13,307 nucleotides of DNA, taken from positions 1-13,307 of the forward strand of contig JAUWZC010000045.1 in assembly GCA_030615565.1 (NCBI GenBank), read 5' to 3'. The DNA comes from Desulfobacteraceae bacterium (GTDB taxonomy: Bacteria > Desulfobacterota > DSM-4660 > Desulfatiglandales > B25-G16). A program made the translations under genes and the position numbers. Shown here piece by piece: positions 5,684 through 13,307 of this stretch; positions within the stretch are counted from its first letter, which is position 1; each line of letters opens with the position of its first letter. Under the pieces are notes generated by a model. That model saw nothing but the letters and a program-made list of their open reading frames with translations, ran no database searches and was not told the DNA's origin.

Positions 5684-8201
5684 GTTAAGGGTTTACGAGT
5701 TAGCCAAAGAAGTAAAAATTAGTTCTAATGAACTGGTTGAGCGATTAAAGAGTGCTGGTTTCCCTATTAATAACTATATGAGTTCTCTTGATATGGATGC
5801 TGTAGCACGGGCTAAAGATTATCTTTCAGGGGCAACCGATGAGATTCTCGAGGAGAAAAGGATAAAACCGACCATTATCCGCAGACGAAAGAAAATCGTT
5901 CCTAAAATAGAGGAAAAGGTCCAAGAAGAACTGATAGTTGAAGAGGAAGTTAAACCATCTCCTGAAGAAGAAGTTTCGATACCAGAGGAGAAAGTAAAAG
6001 AGGTTTTAGAAGAAGAAGTCGAAAAGGAATTAAAAGAAAAACCTATTCCTGAACAACATCTCAAAGAGGCCAAACCTAAGATTGAGAAGAAGAAAAAGGA
6101 GAGGCCCAAAACTGTTCCAGCAAGGATAATAAAAAAGGCAGATGTTCAACCACCTGTAACGAAGATCCAGAAACTTGTACCTACGATACCATCCTTTGAG
6201 ATTTCAACTTTCCGGGAGGGGGAAGTCAAAAAAGAAAAAGAAACAAAAAAGAGGGAAAAAGCAGGACCCTATATGGAGAAAGAAGTAACTCCTAGGAAGG
6301 ATTACCGTAGACGAAGGAAAGAGATTTTTGAGCGAAAGGACCTCTTTGGGGACCAGGAAAAGAGCTTTGTAGGAAGGGGTAGATTAAAGACTAAAGGCAA
6401 ACTTGACAAGAAGAAATTTAAACAAACAGAGATAACCGTTCCCAAGGCCATAAAAAGAAGGATAAAGGTCCCGGATTTGATAAGTGTAGCTGAGCTGGCA
6501 AGGCGTATGGGTATTAAGGCAGCGGATCTCATTAAGAAATTAATGGAAATAGATATAATGGTTAGCATCAACCAGACAATTGACTTTGATTCTGCCTCTT
6601 TGGTGGCAAGTGAGTTTGAATATGAGTTAGAACCCTCGTCTTTTGAGGAGGATGAGATCATTAATGAAGAGGAGGAAAAACCCGAAGATCTTGTCCCTCG
6701 ACCACCAGTGGTTACAATAATGGGGCATGTAGATCATGGAAAAACATCTCTTCTTGATTATATTAGGAAATCAAAGGTTATTGACAAAGAAGCTGGTGGA
6801 ATAACCCAACATATAGGGGCGTATTACGTCCACACCTCCCATGGAGATCTAGTTTTTCTTGATACACCTGGACATGAAGCCTTTACTGCAATGAGGGCAA
6901 GGGGCGCAAAGGTAACAGATTTGATCGTATTAGTTGTTGCTGCTGATGACGGAGTGATGGAACAAACAATAGAGGCTATTAATCATGCTAAAGCAGCTAA
7001 CATTCCAATCGTTGTTGCTGTTAATAAGATTGACAAGGCAAACGCAGATCCAGAAAAGGTTAGGAGAGAATTATCAAAATATGGATTCTTATCAGAGGAA
7101 TGGGGTGGTGATACTCTGTTTAGTGATCTATCGGCTAAGACAGGGCGTGGTGTGGATGAGCTGCTTGACAGCATACTTCTTCAATCAGAGATATTAGAGT
7201 CTACGGCGAACTATAAAAAGTATGCAAGAGGAGCAATTATTGAAGCCAGATTGGATAAAAATAGGGGTCCATTTGCCACCGTTCTTATTCGTGATGGTAC
7301 CCTTCATCAAGGTGACTTTTTTGTTTGTGGAGAAAATTATGGCAGAGTAAGGGCAATGCTTAATGATAGGGGTCAGAAGATAAAATCGGCAACGCCTTCT
7401 ATGCCGGTTGAAATATATGGTATTTCTGATGTACCTATGGCAGGAGTTGACTTTATAGTAATCTCCGATGAAAAAAAGGCCAAATTAATTAGCGAACATA
7501 GAAAAGCTAAGGCTCGGTTAGATACAGTAACCACAAGAGATTCCGTCAGCCTCGATAATATTTTTGATAGGATTAAAGAGGGTGAAGTGAAGGAACTAAA
7601 CATTATAATCAGGGCCGATGTGCAGGGATCTGTAGAGGCTTTAGTAGATTCTTTAACTAAACTAAGCACAGAAGAGGTGAAGTTAAAGGTTCTACATGGG
7701 GCGACAGGAGCGGTGGCGGAAAGCGATGTAATGCTAGCCTCAGCCTCGAAGGCTATAGTTATCTGTTTTAATGTTAGGGCAAATCCGGTTGTAAGAGCCC
7801 TTGCAGGAAAAGAAAATGTAGATTTAAGATTTTACGATGTCATCTATAAGGTGATAGAAGACATAAGGTCTGCTATGGCAGGACTCCTTGAACCAGTTTA
7901 CAATGAGAATATTATTGGTAGAGTAGATGTCAAACAAGTTTTTCACATTTCCAAGGTGGGCACTGTTGCCGGTTGTTATGTAACTGATGGTAAGATTGAA
8001 AGGGCTGCAAATGTGCGCCTGTTAAGAGATGATGTAGTTATATTTGATGGGAACATATCTTCATTGAAGAGGTTTAAAGATGATGTAAAGGATGTTTCCT
8101 CAGGCTTTGAATGTGGTGTGGGATTAGAAAATTATAATGACATAAAGCCTGGGGATGTCTTGGAATTTTATACATTAGAAGAGATGAAGGTGGAGCTTTG
8201 A
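5676..8201 (+). CDS. infB: Translation initiation factor IF-2
   Basis: IF-2 is the GTPase that brings initiator fMet-tRNA to the 30S subunit and drives 50S joining. The 841-residue product begins with an IF2_N helical module (about 3-40), then a long Lys/Glu-rich linker (about 60-260), then a second IF2_N module (about 266-303). The GTPase core follows: G1 GHVDHGKT (350-357), switch motif GGITQHIGAY (374-383), G3 DTPGH (396-400), G4 NKID (450-453) and G5 SAK (486-488). The remaining C-terminal half fits domains II, III and IV, the last binding fMet-tRNA. Length is near E. coli IF2 (890). The start is supported by GGAGGAG just upstream and the overlap with nusA. The linker's low complexity explains the Ser/Phe-rich reading frames on the opposite strand, which are not genes. 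Confidence 0.98.
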   Translation: MGKLRVYELAKEVKISSNELVERLKSAGFPINNYMSSLDMDAVARAKDYLSGATDEILEEKRIKPTIIRRRKKIVPKIEEKVQEELIVEEEVKPSPEEEVSIPEEKVKEVLEEEVEKELKEKPIPEQHLKEAKPKIEKKKKERPKTVPARIIKKADVQPPVTKIQKLVPTIPSFEISTFREGEVKKEKETKKREKAGPYMEKEVTPRKDYRRRRKEIFERKDLFGDQEKSFVGRGRLKTKGKLDKKKFKQTEITVPKAIKRRIKVPDLISVAELARRMGIKAADLIKKLMEIDIMVSINQTIDFDSASLVASEFEYELEPSSFEEDEIINEEEEKPEDLVPRPPVVTIMGHVDHGKTSLLDYIRKSKVIDKEAGGITQHIGAYYVHTSHGDLVFLDTPGHEAFTAMRARGAKVTDLIVLVVAADDGVMEQTIEAINHAKAANIPIVVAVNKIDKANADPEKVRRELSKYGFLSEEWGGDTLFSDLSAKTGRGVDELLDSILLQSEILESTANYKKYARGAIIEARLDKNRGPFATVLIRDGTLHQGDFFVCGENYGRVRAMLNDRGQKIKSATPSMPVEIYGISDVPMAGVDFIVISDEKKAKLISEHRKAKARLDTVTTRDSVSLDNIFDRIKEGEVKELNIIIRADVQGSVEALVDSLTKLSTEEVKLKVLHGATGAVAESDVMLASASKAIVICFNVRANPVVRALAGKENVDLRFYDVIYKVIEDIRSAMAGLLEPVYNENIIGRVDVKQVFHISKVGTVAGCYVTDGKIERAANVRLLRDDVVIFDGNISSLKRFKDDVKDVSSGFECGVGLENYNDIKPGDVLEFYTLEEMKVEL

Positions 8202-8202
8202 T

Positions 8203-8490
8203 GTGGTGGTCGGAACCCTCAAGATTTCCCTATATATCCATAATCGGCATTCCCTTAAAGAGAAGAGAAAAGTTGTAAAGAGTATTGTAACCAAGGTGCA
8301 CCACAGATTTAATGCATCTATCGGTGAGGTAGGGTCCAATGATAAATGGCAGTTGATAGAGTTGGGAATCAGTACTCTAGCTAATGATAGGCGATTTGTA
8401 AATTCGGCCCTTGATACTATTCTCTCGTATATTGATTCTCTTTACCTCGGGGAGATTATCGATTCTAATATAGAGATATTTAATGTGTAA
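8203..8490 (+). CDS. ylxP: DUF503 family protein (YlxP-like)
   Basis: This is a 95-residue protein of the DUF503 family. The family hallmark HSLKEKRKVVKSI is near the N-terminus, followed by a conserved central part (ASIGEVGSNDKWQLIELGIS) and a C-terminal helix. Homologues usually lie between infB and rbfA, as here. In Bacillus the family member is YlxP; a role tied to ribosome maturation or RNA has been suggested from context, but the biochemical function is not established. The start is GTG 8203 (or the next GTG at 8206), directly after the infB stop, with AGGTGGAG about seven bases upstream inside the infB end. No signal peptide or membrane segment is visible. Confidence 0.9.
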   Translation: MVVGTLKISLYIHNRHSLKEKRKVVKSIVTKVHHRFNASIGEVGSNDKWQLIELGISTLANDRRFVNSALDTILSYIDSLYLGEIIDSNIEIFNV

Positions 8491-8551
8491 ATTTGTTAGC
8501 GATTAGTGGTCAGCAAATAGCCATCAGCAAGAGAGAAAGAAAGAATTGAGG

Positions 8552-8589
8552 CCCCAGTAAAATAGAAAAGACAAAAGCATTTAACGGGG
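8552..8589. repeat. Imperfect inverted repeat in the ylxP-rbfA gap
   Basis: CCCCAGTAAAAT (starting 8552) and ATTTAACGGGG (8579-8589) form an imperfect inverted repeat: four C-G pairs, two mismatches, then A-T pairs. It lies in the longest gap of the protein operon (8491-8619 with the chosen rbfA start). The same gap holds a short direct repeat TCAGCAA (at about 8510 and 8525). Possibly a dispersed intergenic repeat or a leader structure before rbfA; the GGGG could also serve as a weak ribosome binding site for the TTG at 8596. Confidence 0.4.
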
Positions 8590-8619
8590 TTAAGATTGAA
8601 GAATTTAGGGATTAGTGAA

Positions 8620-8970
8620 ATGCTTGCAGGCAACAGATCTCAAAGGGTGGGTGATCAGATTTTAAGGGAAATATCTAATATCCTTTTAAGAAAAGTGAAA
8701 GATCCAAGGCTAAGGGGGGCTACTTTAACTGAGGTCAGGGTGAGTAAAGATTTGAGAAATGCCTATATTTATTACAGCATTTTTGGCCAGGATGAACAGA
8801 AAAAGCAGGTTCAGGCAGGCTTTGAAAGCGCAAAAGGATTTATACGCAAAGAGATAGGTGAGAGGCTACACCTAAGATATATTCCAGCTATTCGCTTTAT
8901 TTATGATATATCTCTTGAATACGGGGATAAGATGGAAAGGCTCTTAGAGAAAACGAGAAAGAGCATATGA
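8620..8970 (+). CDS. rbfA: 30S ribosome-binding factor RbfA
   Basis: RbfA binds the immature 30S subunit near the 5' end of 16S rRNA and is needed for late maturation and cold adaptation. It is a single KH-like domain. The family pattern is clear: RSQRVGDQILREISNILLRKVKDPRL, then GATLTEVRVSKDLRNAYIYYSIFG, then IRFIYDISLEYGDKMERLLEK. From ATG 8620 it is 116 residues, within the usual range, and begins just before the conserved RVGDQI as homologues do. A TTG at 8596, with GGGG upstream, would add eight residues; the two cannot be separated from sequence alone. The TGA stop overlaps the ATG of the next gene (ATGA), indicating coupled translation. Confidence 0.94.
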   Translation: MLAGNRSQRVGDQILREISNILLRKVKDPRLRGATLTEVRVSKDLRNAYIYYSIFGQDEQKKQVQAGFESAKGFIRKEIGERLHLRYIPAIRFIYDISLEYGDKMERLLEKTRKSI

Positions 8971-9944
8971 TTTTAAATAATATCACTGATATTTTAAAAA
9001 AGGGTAAGAGGTTTTTTTTGGCCAGCCATAAAGAGCCTGATGGGGATGCTATTGGCTCCTTATTAGCCTTGGGTGAGGCACTTATTCTTTCAGGAAAAGA
9101 GGTTGTCCTATTTAATGAGGGCCCTATACCAGATTCTATAGCCTTTCTGAAAGGTATAGAGAGAATAGTGAACAGCTTCAATCCGGAATCAGAATCAGAC
9201 TTTGATGCACTTTTTGTATTTGACTGTGGAAATCTTGAAAGATTGGGAAGGATTTCTTTGCACCTGTCTAATATTAAGCCTTTGATAAATATAGACCATC
9301 ATGAAAATAATTCTCAGTTTGGCGATTTGAATCTAGTTGATATTAATAGCTCCTCTGTTGGCGAGATTATTTATCGGTTGATAAAGTTGGCGGATTTACC
9401 CATGAATGAAAACATAGCGGAAAATATATTTGTGGCTATACAGACAGATACCGGTTCATTCAGATATGAAAATACCACAAGAGAGTCATTTGCTGTTGCA
9501 AGCGAGATGTTGGGTTGGGGCGTCAATCCTTGGAAGATATCACGCAAAGTTATGGATGAATATACATTAAAAAAAATCAGGCTTCTTAAGGCGGCCTTAA
9601 AGACAATAGAGTTATGCCATGCAGGAAAGGTTGGATTAATCACTATTACTCAACAAATGTTCTCAAAAGCAAAAGCTGATCATTTTGATAGTGAAAGATT
9701 TATTGATTACCCCAGATTTATTTCTGGGGTTGAGATAGGTGTTCTTATAAGGGAAATTGGAAAGGATTATTATAAATTCAGCCTGCGCTCTAATGATTGG
9801 GTAAATGTGGCTGATTTGGCGAGTCATTTTGGCGGCGGTGGTCATCCAAGGGCAGCAGCCTTTACAAGAGAAGGGAGCTTGGAGTTAGTAAAGCAGGAAT
9901 TCCTTAATAAAGCATTCGGGTTTTTACGTAATGTTAGGAGTTAG
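8967..9944 (+). CDS. nrnA: DHH/DHHA1 phosphoesterase, NrnA-like (oligoribonuclease / pAp phosphatase)
   Basis: NrnA-type enzymes degrade short oligoribonucleotides to mononucleotides and can remove the 3' phosphate of 3'-phosphoadenosine 5'-phosphate. The 325-residue product shows all the DHH-family metal motifs: PDGDAIGS (Asp25 and Asp27), FDCG (Asp86), the DHH triad (110-112) and QTDTGSF (Asp161). The C-terminal DHHA1 substrate-binding domain carries GGGGHPRAAA (289-298). The motif set and lack of extra domains fit NrnA rather than RecJ or GdpP; cyclic dinucleotide hydrolysis is another activity seen in the wider family. It overlaps rbfA by four bases. Together with PNPase two genes downstream it gives the operon both long-RNA and short-oligonucleotide degradation. 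The exact substrate is inferred. Confidence 0.92.
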   Translation: MILNNITDILKKGKRFFLASHKEPDGDAIGSLLALGEALILSGKEVVLFNEGPIPDSIAFLKGIERIVNSFNPESESDFDALFVFDCGNLERLGRISLHLSNIKPLINIDHHENNSQFGDLNLVDINSSSVGEIIYRLIKLADLPMNENIAENIFVAIQTDTGSFRYENTTRESFAVASEMLGWGVNPWKISRKVMDEYTLKKIRLLKAALKTIELCHAGKVGLITITQQMFSKAKADHFDSERFIDYPRFISGVEIGVLIREIGKDYYKFSLRSNDWVNVADLASHFGGGGHPRAAAFTREGSLELVKQEFLNKAFGFLRNVRS

Positions 9945-10018
9945 TTGGATTGATCTTTTCGGGCACTTAGTGCTGTTGAGCGGGTTAGGAGTTTGAAATC
10001 AATAGCAAGCAACTACTC

Positions 10019-11023
10019 ATGAACACAACAAACAAAAAACAACGGAAAACGGACCCGCCCGCCTCCCCGCCTGCCTCGCCTGAGTCCCGCAAAACGGGAC
10101 GATGTCGGGCAGGCAATGGACAACAAACAAGGGATGGGATTATAATAGTAGATAAGGAGTCTGGCCCAAGCTCATTCAGGATTGTGAAAAAAATTAAGAA
10201 CCTGATAAAGGTAAAAAAAGCTGGTCATGCAGGCACACTTGATCCATTTGCAACTGGTATATTGGTTGTCCTTTTAAACCAGGGAACCAAATTATCTCAC
10301 TTTTTCATGTCGCAGGATAAGGTGTACAAGGCGTCCCTCAGGCTTGGAGTAGAAACAGATACTCAGGATTTAACAGGAAGGATCATTAATAATAAAGATA
10401 TTGGCAGCCTGACATATAAGACTATCAAACATAAGGCACTCCAACTTATAGGTACTATAAAACAGGTTCCGCCTTCTTACTCAGCTATTCATCATAATGG
10501 GAAGAGGGCATATGAATTGGCGCGAAGCGGTATTGCTATAGATCTTCAACCAAGAGATGTAAGGGTTGACTATATCAATATATTATCAGTAGATCTTCCT
10601 ACTGTTTGGTTTGAGGTTGGCTGTAGCTCCGGTACCTATATTAGGACACTTGCTGCGGACTTAGGCAGAAGTTTGGGTATAGGGGCGCATCTTACCTCTT
10701 TAAGAAGAATAAAAAGTGGCCCCTTTCATGTTGATGATGCCTTAACTCTAATACAAATAGCTCAGCAGCTATCTAACAATACAATTGACGAGGTGATAAT
10801 ACCATTAAGAAATGCCTTAAAAGGGATGATGGAGGTCGAAATTCCTGATAAATTAGCAAGAAAGATCAGGAAAGGCTATCAACCCAATTGGGGAGAGCTG
10901 TCTCTGGAAAATATCCTGTCTTTCAATTCCAATGACTATCTAAAGGCAGTAACAGGGGAGGGATTGGTTGCAATTTTAAAGGAAGACAAGAACGGGTATA
11001 ATATCATTAGAGTTTTTACATAA
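10019..11023 (+). CDS. truB: tRNA pseudouridine(55) synthase TruB with a repeat-encoded N-terminal extension
   Basis: TruB isomerises U55 in the T loop of tRNAs. The core is intact: DGIIIVDKESGPSS (39-52), the catalytic motif GHAGTLDPFATGIL with Asp75, PPSYSAIHHNGKRAYELAR (151-169), SSGTYIRTLAADLG (203-216) and a C-terminal domain. At 334 residues it exceeds E. coli TruB (314). The excess is at the front: family members start within a few residues of the GIIIVDK strand, but here about 38 residues precede it, rich in Pro, Ser, Arg and Lys and encoded partly by the GC-rich repeat at 10052-10114. The frame opens after TAG 9986-9988. ATG 10019 is its first ATG but has no good ribosome binding site (AGGA lies 28 bases away). 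No in-frame ATG, GTG or TTG is visible between it and the core, so the extension is probably translated unless a rare start codon is used. Confidence 0.93.
   Translation: MNTTNKKQRKTDPPASPPASPESRKTGRCRAGNGQQTRDGIIIVDKESGPSSFRIVKKIKNLIKVKKAGHAGTLDPFATGILVVLLNQGTKLSHFFMSQDKVYKASLRLGVETDTQDLTGRIINNKDIGSLTYKTIKHKALQLIGTIKQVPPSYSAIHHNGKRAYELARSGIAIDLQPRDVRVDYINILSVDLPTVWFEVGCSSGTYIRTLAADLGRSLGIGAHLTSLRRIKSGPFHVDDALTLIQIAQQLSNNTIDEVIIPLRNALKGMMEVEIPDKLARKIRKGYQPNWGELSLENILSFNSNDYLKAVTGEGLVAILKEDKNGYNIIRVFT
10052..10114. repeat. GC-rich palindromic repeat inside the 5' end of truB
   Basis: A GC-rich block in AT-rich surroundings. It contains nested inverted repeats: an outer pair GCCTGCC (10069-10075) and GGCAGGC (10108-10114), and an inner hairpin GTCCCG (10084-10089), loop CAAAA, CGGGAC (10095-10100). 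Upstream of these is a run of related CCCGCC/CCCCGCC units. Composition and nested symmetry suggest a dispersed palindromic element inserted at the start of truB and kept in frame, comparable to the Rickettsia palindromic elements found within genes. Only one copy is seen in this window, so its dispersed nature is inferred. Confidence 0.7.
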
Positions 11024-11063
11024 TTATAGACAACGCATTAACTGTAGTTCAGGAGGAATCAAG

Positions 11064-11333
11064 GTGGTCTTAACAAACGAAGATAAAATGGAGATTATTG
11101 ATAAATTTAAAATCCATGATAAAGATACCGGCTCATCGAAGGTTCAAATAGCTCTTTTAACCAAACGGATAAATGATCTTACCAATCATTTTAAAATACA
11201 TCCTAAGGACCATCACTCAAGGAGAGGTCTTTTGAAGATGGTGGGTCAAAGAAGGCGTTTTTTGAACTACTTAAAGAGGAGAGACCCTGGTCAGTACAGG
11301 ACTCTCATTCAGAAGTTAGGCTTGAGGAAATAG
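11064..11333 (+). CDS. rpsO: 30S ribosomal protein S15
   Basis: S15 is a primary binder of the central domain of 16S rRNA and contributes to an intersubunit bridge. The 89-residue product has the usual S15 length and conserved features: DTGSSKVQIALLTKRINDLT, HPKDHHSRRGLLKMVGQRRR and the C-terminal LIQKLGLRK. The start is GTG 11064 with a perfect AGGAGG (11051-11056) seven bases upstream. A TATAAT at 10997-11002 inside the truB end could be a -10 box for a local promoter, but no good -35 accompanies it. In E. coli rpsO and pnp form a pair with their own promoters, and S15 represses its own translation through its mRNA leader; the 40-base gap here shows no obvious equivalent structure. Confidence 0.97.
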   Translation: MVLTNEDKMEIIDKFKIHDKDTGSSKVQIALLTKRINDLTNHFKIHPKDHHSRRGLLKMVGQRRRFLNYLKRRDPGQYRTLIQKLGLRK

Positions 11334-11379
11334 AAGTTGTTAGATAATGGTTAACTTATAAAAGATTGAGGGAAAGATT

Positions 11380-13307
11380 ATGAATGTATCAAGTAATATA
11401 AATGGAAAAAGATTAAATATTGAGACAGGCAGAGTGGCTAAGGAATCCAGCGGGGCCGTTGTTGTAACAATGGGAGAGACTGTTGTTCTGGTGACAGTTG
11501 TTTCTACTGATGAGGTAAGAGAAGGAATTGATTTTGTTCCATTAACAGTTGATTTTCAAGAAATGTCATATGCAGCGGGGAAGATCCCGGGTAATTTCTT
11601 CCGCAGGGATATGGGGCGGCCAAGCGAAAAAGAGATGTTGACCTCTCGACTAATAGATAGGCCTCTAAGACCTCTTTTTCCGGATAACTACAATTTTGAG
11701 ACCCAGGTAATTGCCAGTGTTTTATCCTTTGACAAAGAGAGTGATCCTGATCCTTTGGGTATCCTGGGTGCCTCGGCTGCTATCACTATATCAGATATTC
11801 CCTTTGGGGGTCCTGTTGGAAGTGTGCGGGTAGGCAGGATTGATGGCAAATTCATCGCATTCCCCACATTAGAGGAGCAGGAAGAGAGTGATATAAATCT
11901 GATTGTTGCTGGAACAAAAGCAGCTGTAGTTATGGTTGAAGGTGATGGTAAGTTTGTGTCTGAAGATGACATGCTTGAGGCCATATTTTTTGGTCACGAA
12001 TCTTTGCAGCCTATTATTGATGTGCAAATAGAGTTGAGAGAGTCTGTTGGAAAGGAAAAAAGACATTTTATTCCAGCTAAAGAAGATGAGCAATTAAAAG
12101 CAAAGGTGAAAGAAATTGGTGAACCTCTTATTAAGGAGGTGTTATCATATGGAGAAAAGATGGTTAGGGAAAAGAAGAGGTCTGAGGCCATTGATTATAT
12201 AATGGAATCACTAAAAGAAGAATGTGAAGATAAGGGAAGAGAGATCAGGCAGGCGGTTTATGATTTAGAGAAAAGATTGGCCAGGCAAATGATATTAAAG
12301 GAGGGAAGAAGAATCGATGGGAGGTCATTTAATGAAGTAAGACCTATTGATTGTTTGGTGGGTATTCTGCCAAGGGTTCATGGAGCGGCCCTATTTACCA
12401 GGGGTGAGACCCAGGCCATGGTTTTGACTACCCTGGGTACTGAAAGGGATGAGCAGAAGATAGAATCAATCTATGGAGACTCTTATAGAAAATTCACCTT
12501 TCATTATAATTTTCCCCCATTTAGTGTAGGTGAGGCCAAAAGATTGGGAGCTCCCGGCAGAAGAGAAATTGGCCATGGTGCCCTTGCAAGAAGGGCACTT
12601 CTTCCTGTTTTATTAGAAAAGGAGGATTTTCCTTATGCTGTCAGGGTTGTTTCTGAAATATTGGAATCAAATGGTTCATCTTCTATGGCAAGTGTATGCG
12701 GGGCTTCCCTTTCGTTGATGGATGCAGGTGTTCCTGTTAAGGATCCAGTGGCAGGGGTCGCAATGGGTCTTATTTCAGAAGGCGATGATGTGGCCATATT
12801 GACTGATATTATAGGTGATGAGGATCATTTTGGTGATATGGATTTTAAGGTTACAGGGACAAAGAGTGGTCTAACTGCCCTGCAGATGGATATTAAGATT
12901 GGTGGGCTAAAAAAGGAGATAATGGGGAAGGCCTTATATCAGGCAAGAGAGGCAAGGATGCATATCCTGAATGAAATGGATAAGGCCCTATCGCAATCGA
13001 GGCCAGAGATATCCAAATATGCACCAAGAATTACTACCATAAATGTCAAGCCAGAAAAGGTGAGGGATGTTATTGGTCCTGGCGGGAAGATGATCAGACA
13101 TATTACCTTAACAACAGGAACACAGATAAGCATTGATGATGATGGCAAGGTGTTGATTGCATCGACTGAGGGTGAGGGCATAGATAAGGCCATAGAAATG
13201 ATAAAGGATATAGTTAGAGAGGCAGAAATCGGCAAATTTTATTCAGGTAAGGTAGTCAAGATTATGGATTTTGGTGCCTTTGTAGAGATCCTACCTGGCT
13301 CAGAGGG
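11380..13307 (+). CDS. pnp: Polyribonucleotide nucleotidyltransferase (PNPase), 3' truncated by window edge
   Basis: PNPase degrades RNA 3' to 5' by phosphorolysis and can add tails in reverse. The frame is open from ATG 11380 to the window end, giving 642 residues of an expected 700 or so. Order: first RNase PH-like domain (from about residue 10, with FFRRDMGRPSEKEMLTSRLI), an all-helical linker, second RNase PH-like domain (from about 310; GRRIDGRSFNEVRPI, FTRGETQAMVLTTLG, LGAPGRREIGHGALARRAL), KH domain with VIGPGGKMIR (564-573), and the start of an S1 domain (YSGKVVKIMDFGAFVEILPG, from 621). Catalytic Asp480 and Asp486 in GDEDHFGD match E. coli Asp486 and Asp492. GAGGG about eight bases upstream supports the start. 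It follows rpsO by 46 bp, with only a weak inverted repeat (AAGTT/AACTT) between. All active-site motifs visible here are intact. Confidence 0.97.
   Translation, partial: MNVSSNINGKRLNIETGRVAKESSGAVVVTMGETVVLVTVVSTDEVREGIDFVPLTVDFQEMSYAAGKIPGNFFRRDMGRPSEKEMLTSRLIDRPLRPLFPDNYNFETQVIASVLSFDKESDPDPLGILGASAAITISDIPFGGPVGSVRVGRIDGKFIAFPTLEEQEESDINLIVAGTKAAVVMVEGDGKFVSEDDMLEAIFFGHESLQPIIDVQIELRESVGKEKRHFIPAKEDEQLKAKVKEIGEPLIKEVLSYGEKMVREKKRSEAIDYIMESLKEECEDKGREIRQAVYDLEKRLARQMILKEGRRIDGRSFNEVRPIDCLVGILPRVHGAALFTRGETQAMVLTTLGTERDEQKIESIYGDSYRKFTFHYNFPPFSVGEAKRLGAPGRREIGHGALARRALLPVLLEKEDFPYAVRVVSEILESNGSSSMASVCGASLSLMDAGVPVKDPVAGVAMGLISEGDDVAILTDIIGDEDHFGDMDFKVTGTKSGLTALQMDIKIGGLKKEIMGKALYQAREARMHILNEMDKALSQSRPEISKYAPRITTINVKPEKVRDVIGPGGKMIRHITLTTGTQISIDDDGKVLIASTEGEGIDKAIEMIKDIVREAEIGKFYSGKVVKIMDFGAFVEILPGSE

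Noticed and set aside
5819..6109. Ser/Phe-rich reading frame on the minus strand within infB
   Set aside because: It is the antisense of the Lys/Glu-rich IF-2 linker, a composition artefact; no ribosome binding site or family resemblance.
6302..6661. 119-codon minus-strand reading frame within infB
   Set aside because: It lies fully antisense to a conserved IF-2 region, with biased composition and no recognisable domain.
1..13307. Mobile elements, CRISPR arrays, defence or biosynthetic clusters
   Set aside because: No transposase, integrase, regularly spaced repeats, defence genes or pathway genes are visible; the window is core information-processing genes with short intergenic regions.

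Overview
This is an AT-rich bacterial chromosome segment made almost entirely of conserved housekeeping genes. Apolipoprotein N-acyltransferase (Lnt) points to an organism with an outer membrane. The order rimP-nusA-infB-ylxP(DUF503)-rbfA-nrnA-truB-rpsO-pnp, with a DHH phosphoesterase between rbfA and truB, is an arrangement I associate with Desulfobacterota and related lineages (the former Deltaproteobacteria). That placement is inferred from gene content and order and was not tested phylogenetically.

Left part (1-3381): the C-terminal end of a class III adenylate cyclase runs off the left edge on the + strand. It converges on a two-gene minus-strand unit, lnt followed by prfB. prfB (release factor 2) is intact only through a programmed +1 frameshift: a 24-codon leader ends at a CTT TGA C slip site behind a Shine-Dalgarno-like GGGAG. 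The joined protein is 367 residues, and its SPF and GGQ motifs fall at the same residue numbers as in E. coli RF2.

Middle (3382-3886): the divergent intergenic region holds a strong sigma70-type promoter (TTGACT, 17 bp, TATAAA) with an 18-bp AT palindrome just upstream. It drives a tRNA-Gly with anticodon CCC. Between the tRNA and rimP lie a 9-bp inverted repeat and a terminator-like hairpin whose arms duplicate the tRNA acceptor stem. I see no convincing separate promoter for rimP, so the protein operon is probably read through from the tRNA promoter, as in the E. coli metY-rimP-nusA-infB unit.

Right part (3887-13307): the nine-gene transcription, translation and RNA-turnover operon. It covers 30S maturation (RimP, RbfA), transcription elongation and termination (NusA), initiation (IF2), tRNA pseudouridylation (TruB), ribosomal protein S15, and RNA turnover (NrnA, and PNPase cut by the right edge). 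Genes are tightly packed with overlaps at nusA/infB and rbfA/nrnA. The two loose joints, before rbfA and before truB, both carry inverted-repeat sequence. At truB the GC-rich repeat lies inside the reading frame and appears to be translated as an extra N-terminal extension.

I found no sign of a new defence, mobile or biosynthetic system. The observations of interest are small-scale: the recoding site in prfB, the repeat-derived N-terminus of TruB, and the tRNA-rimP leader structure. No stretch longer than 300 bases lacks a gene.
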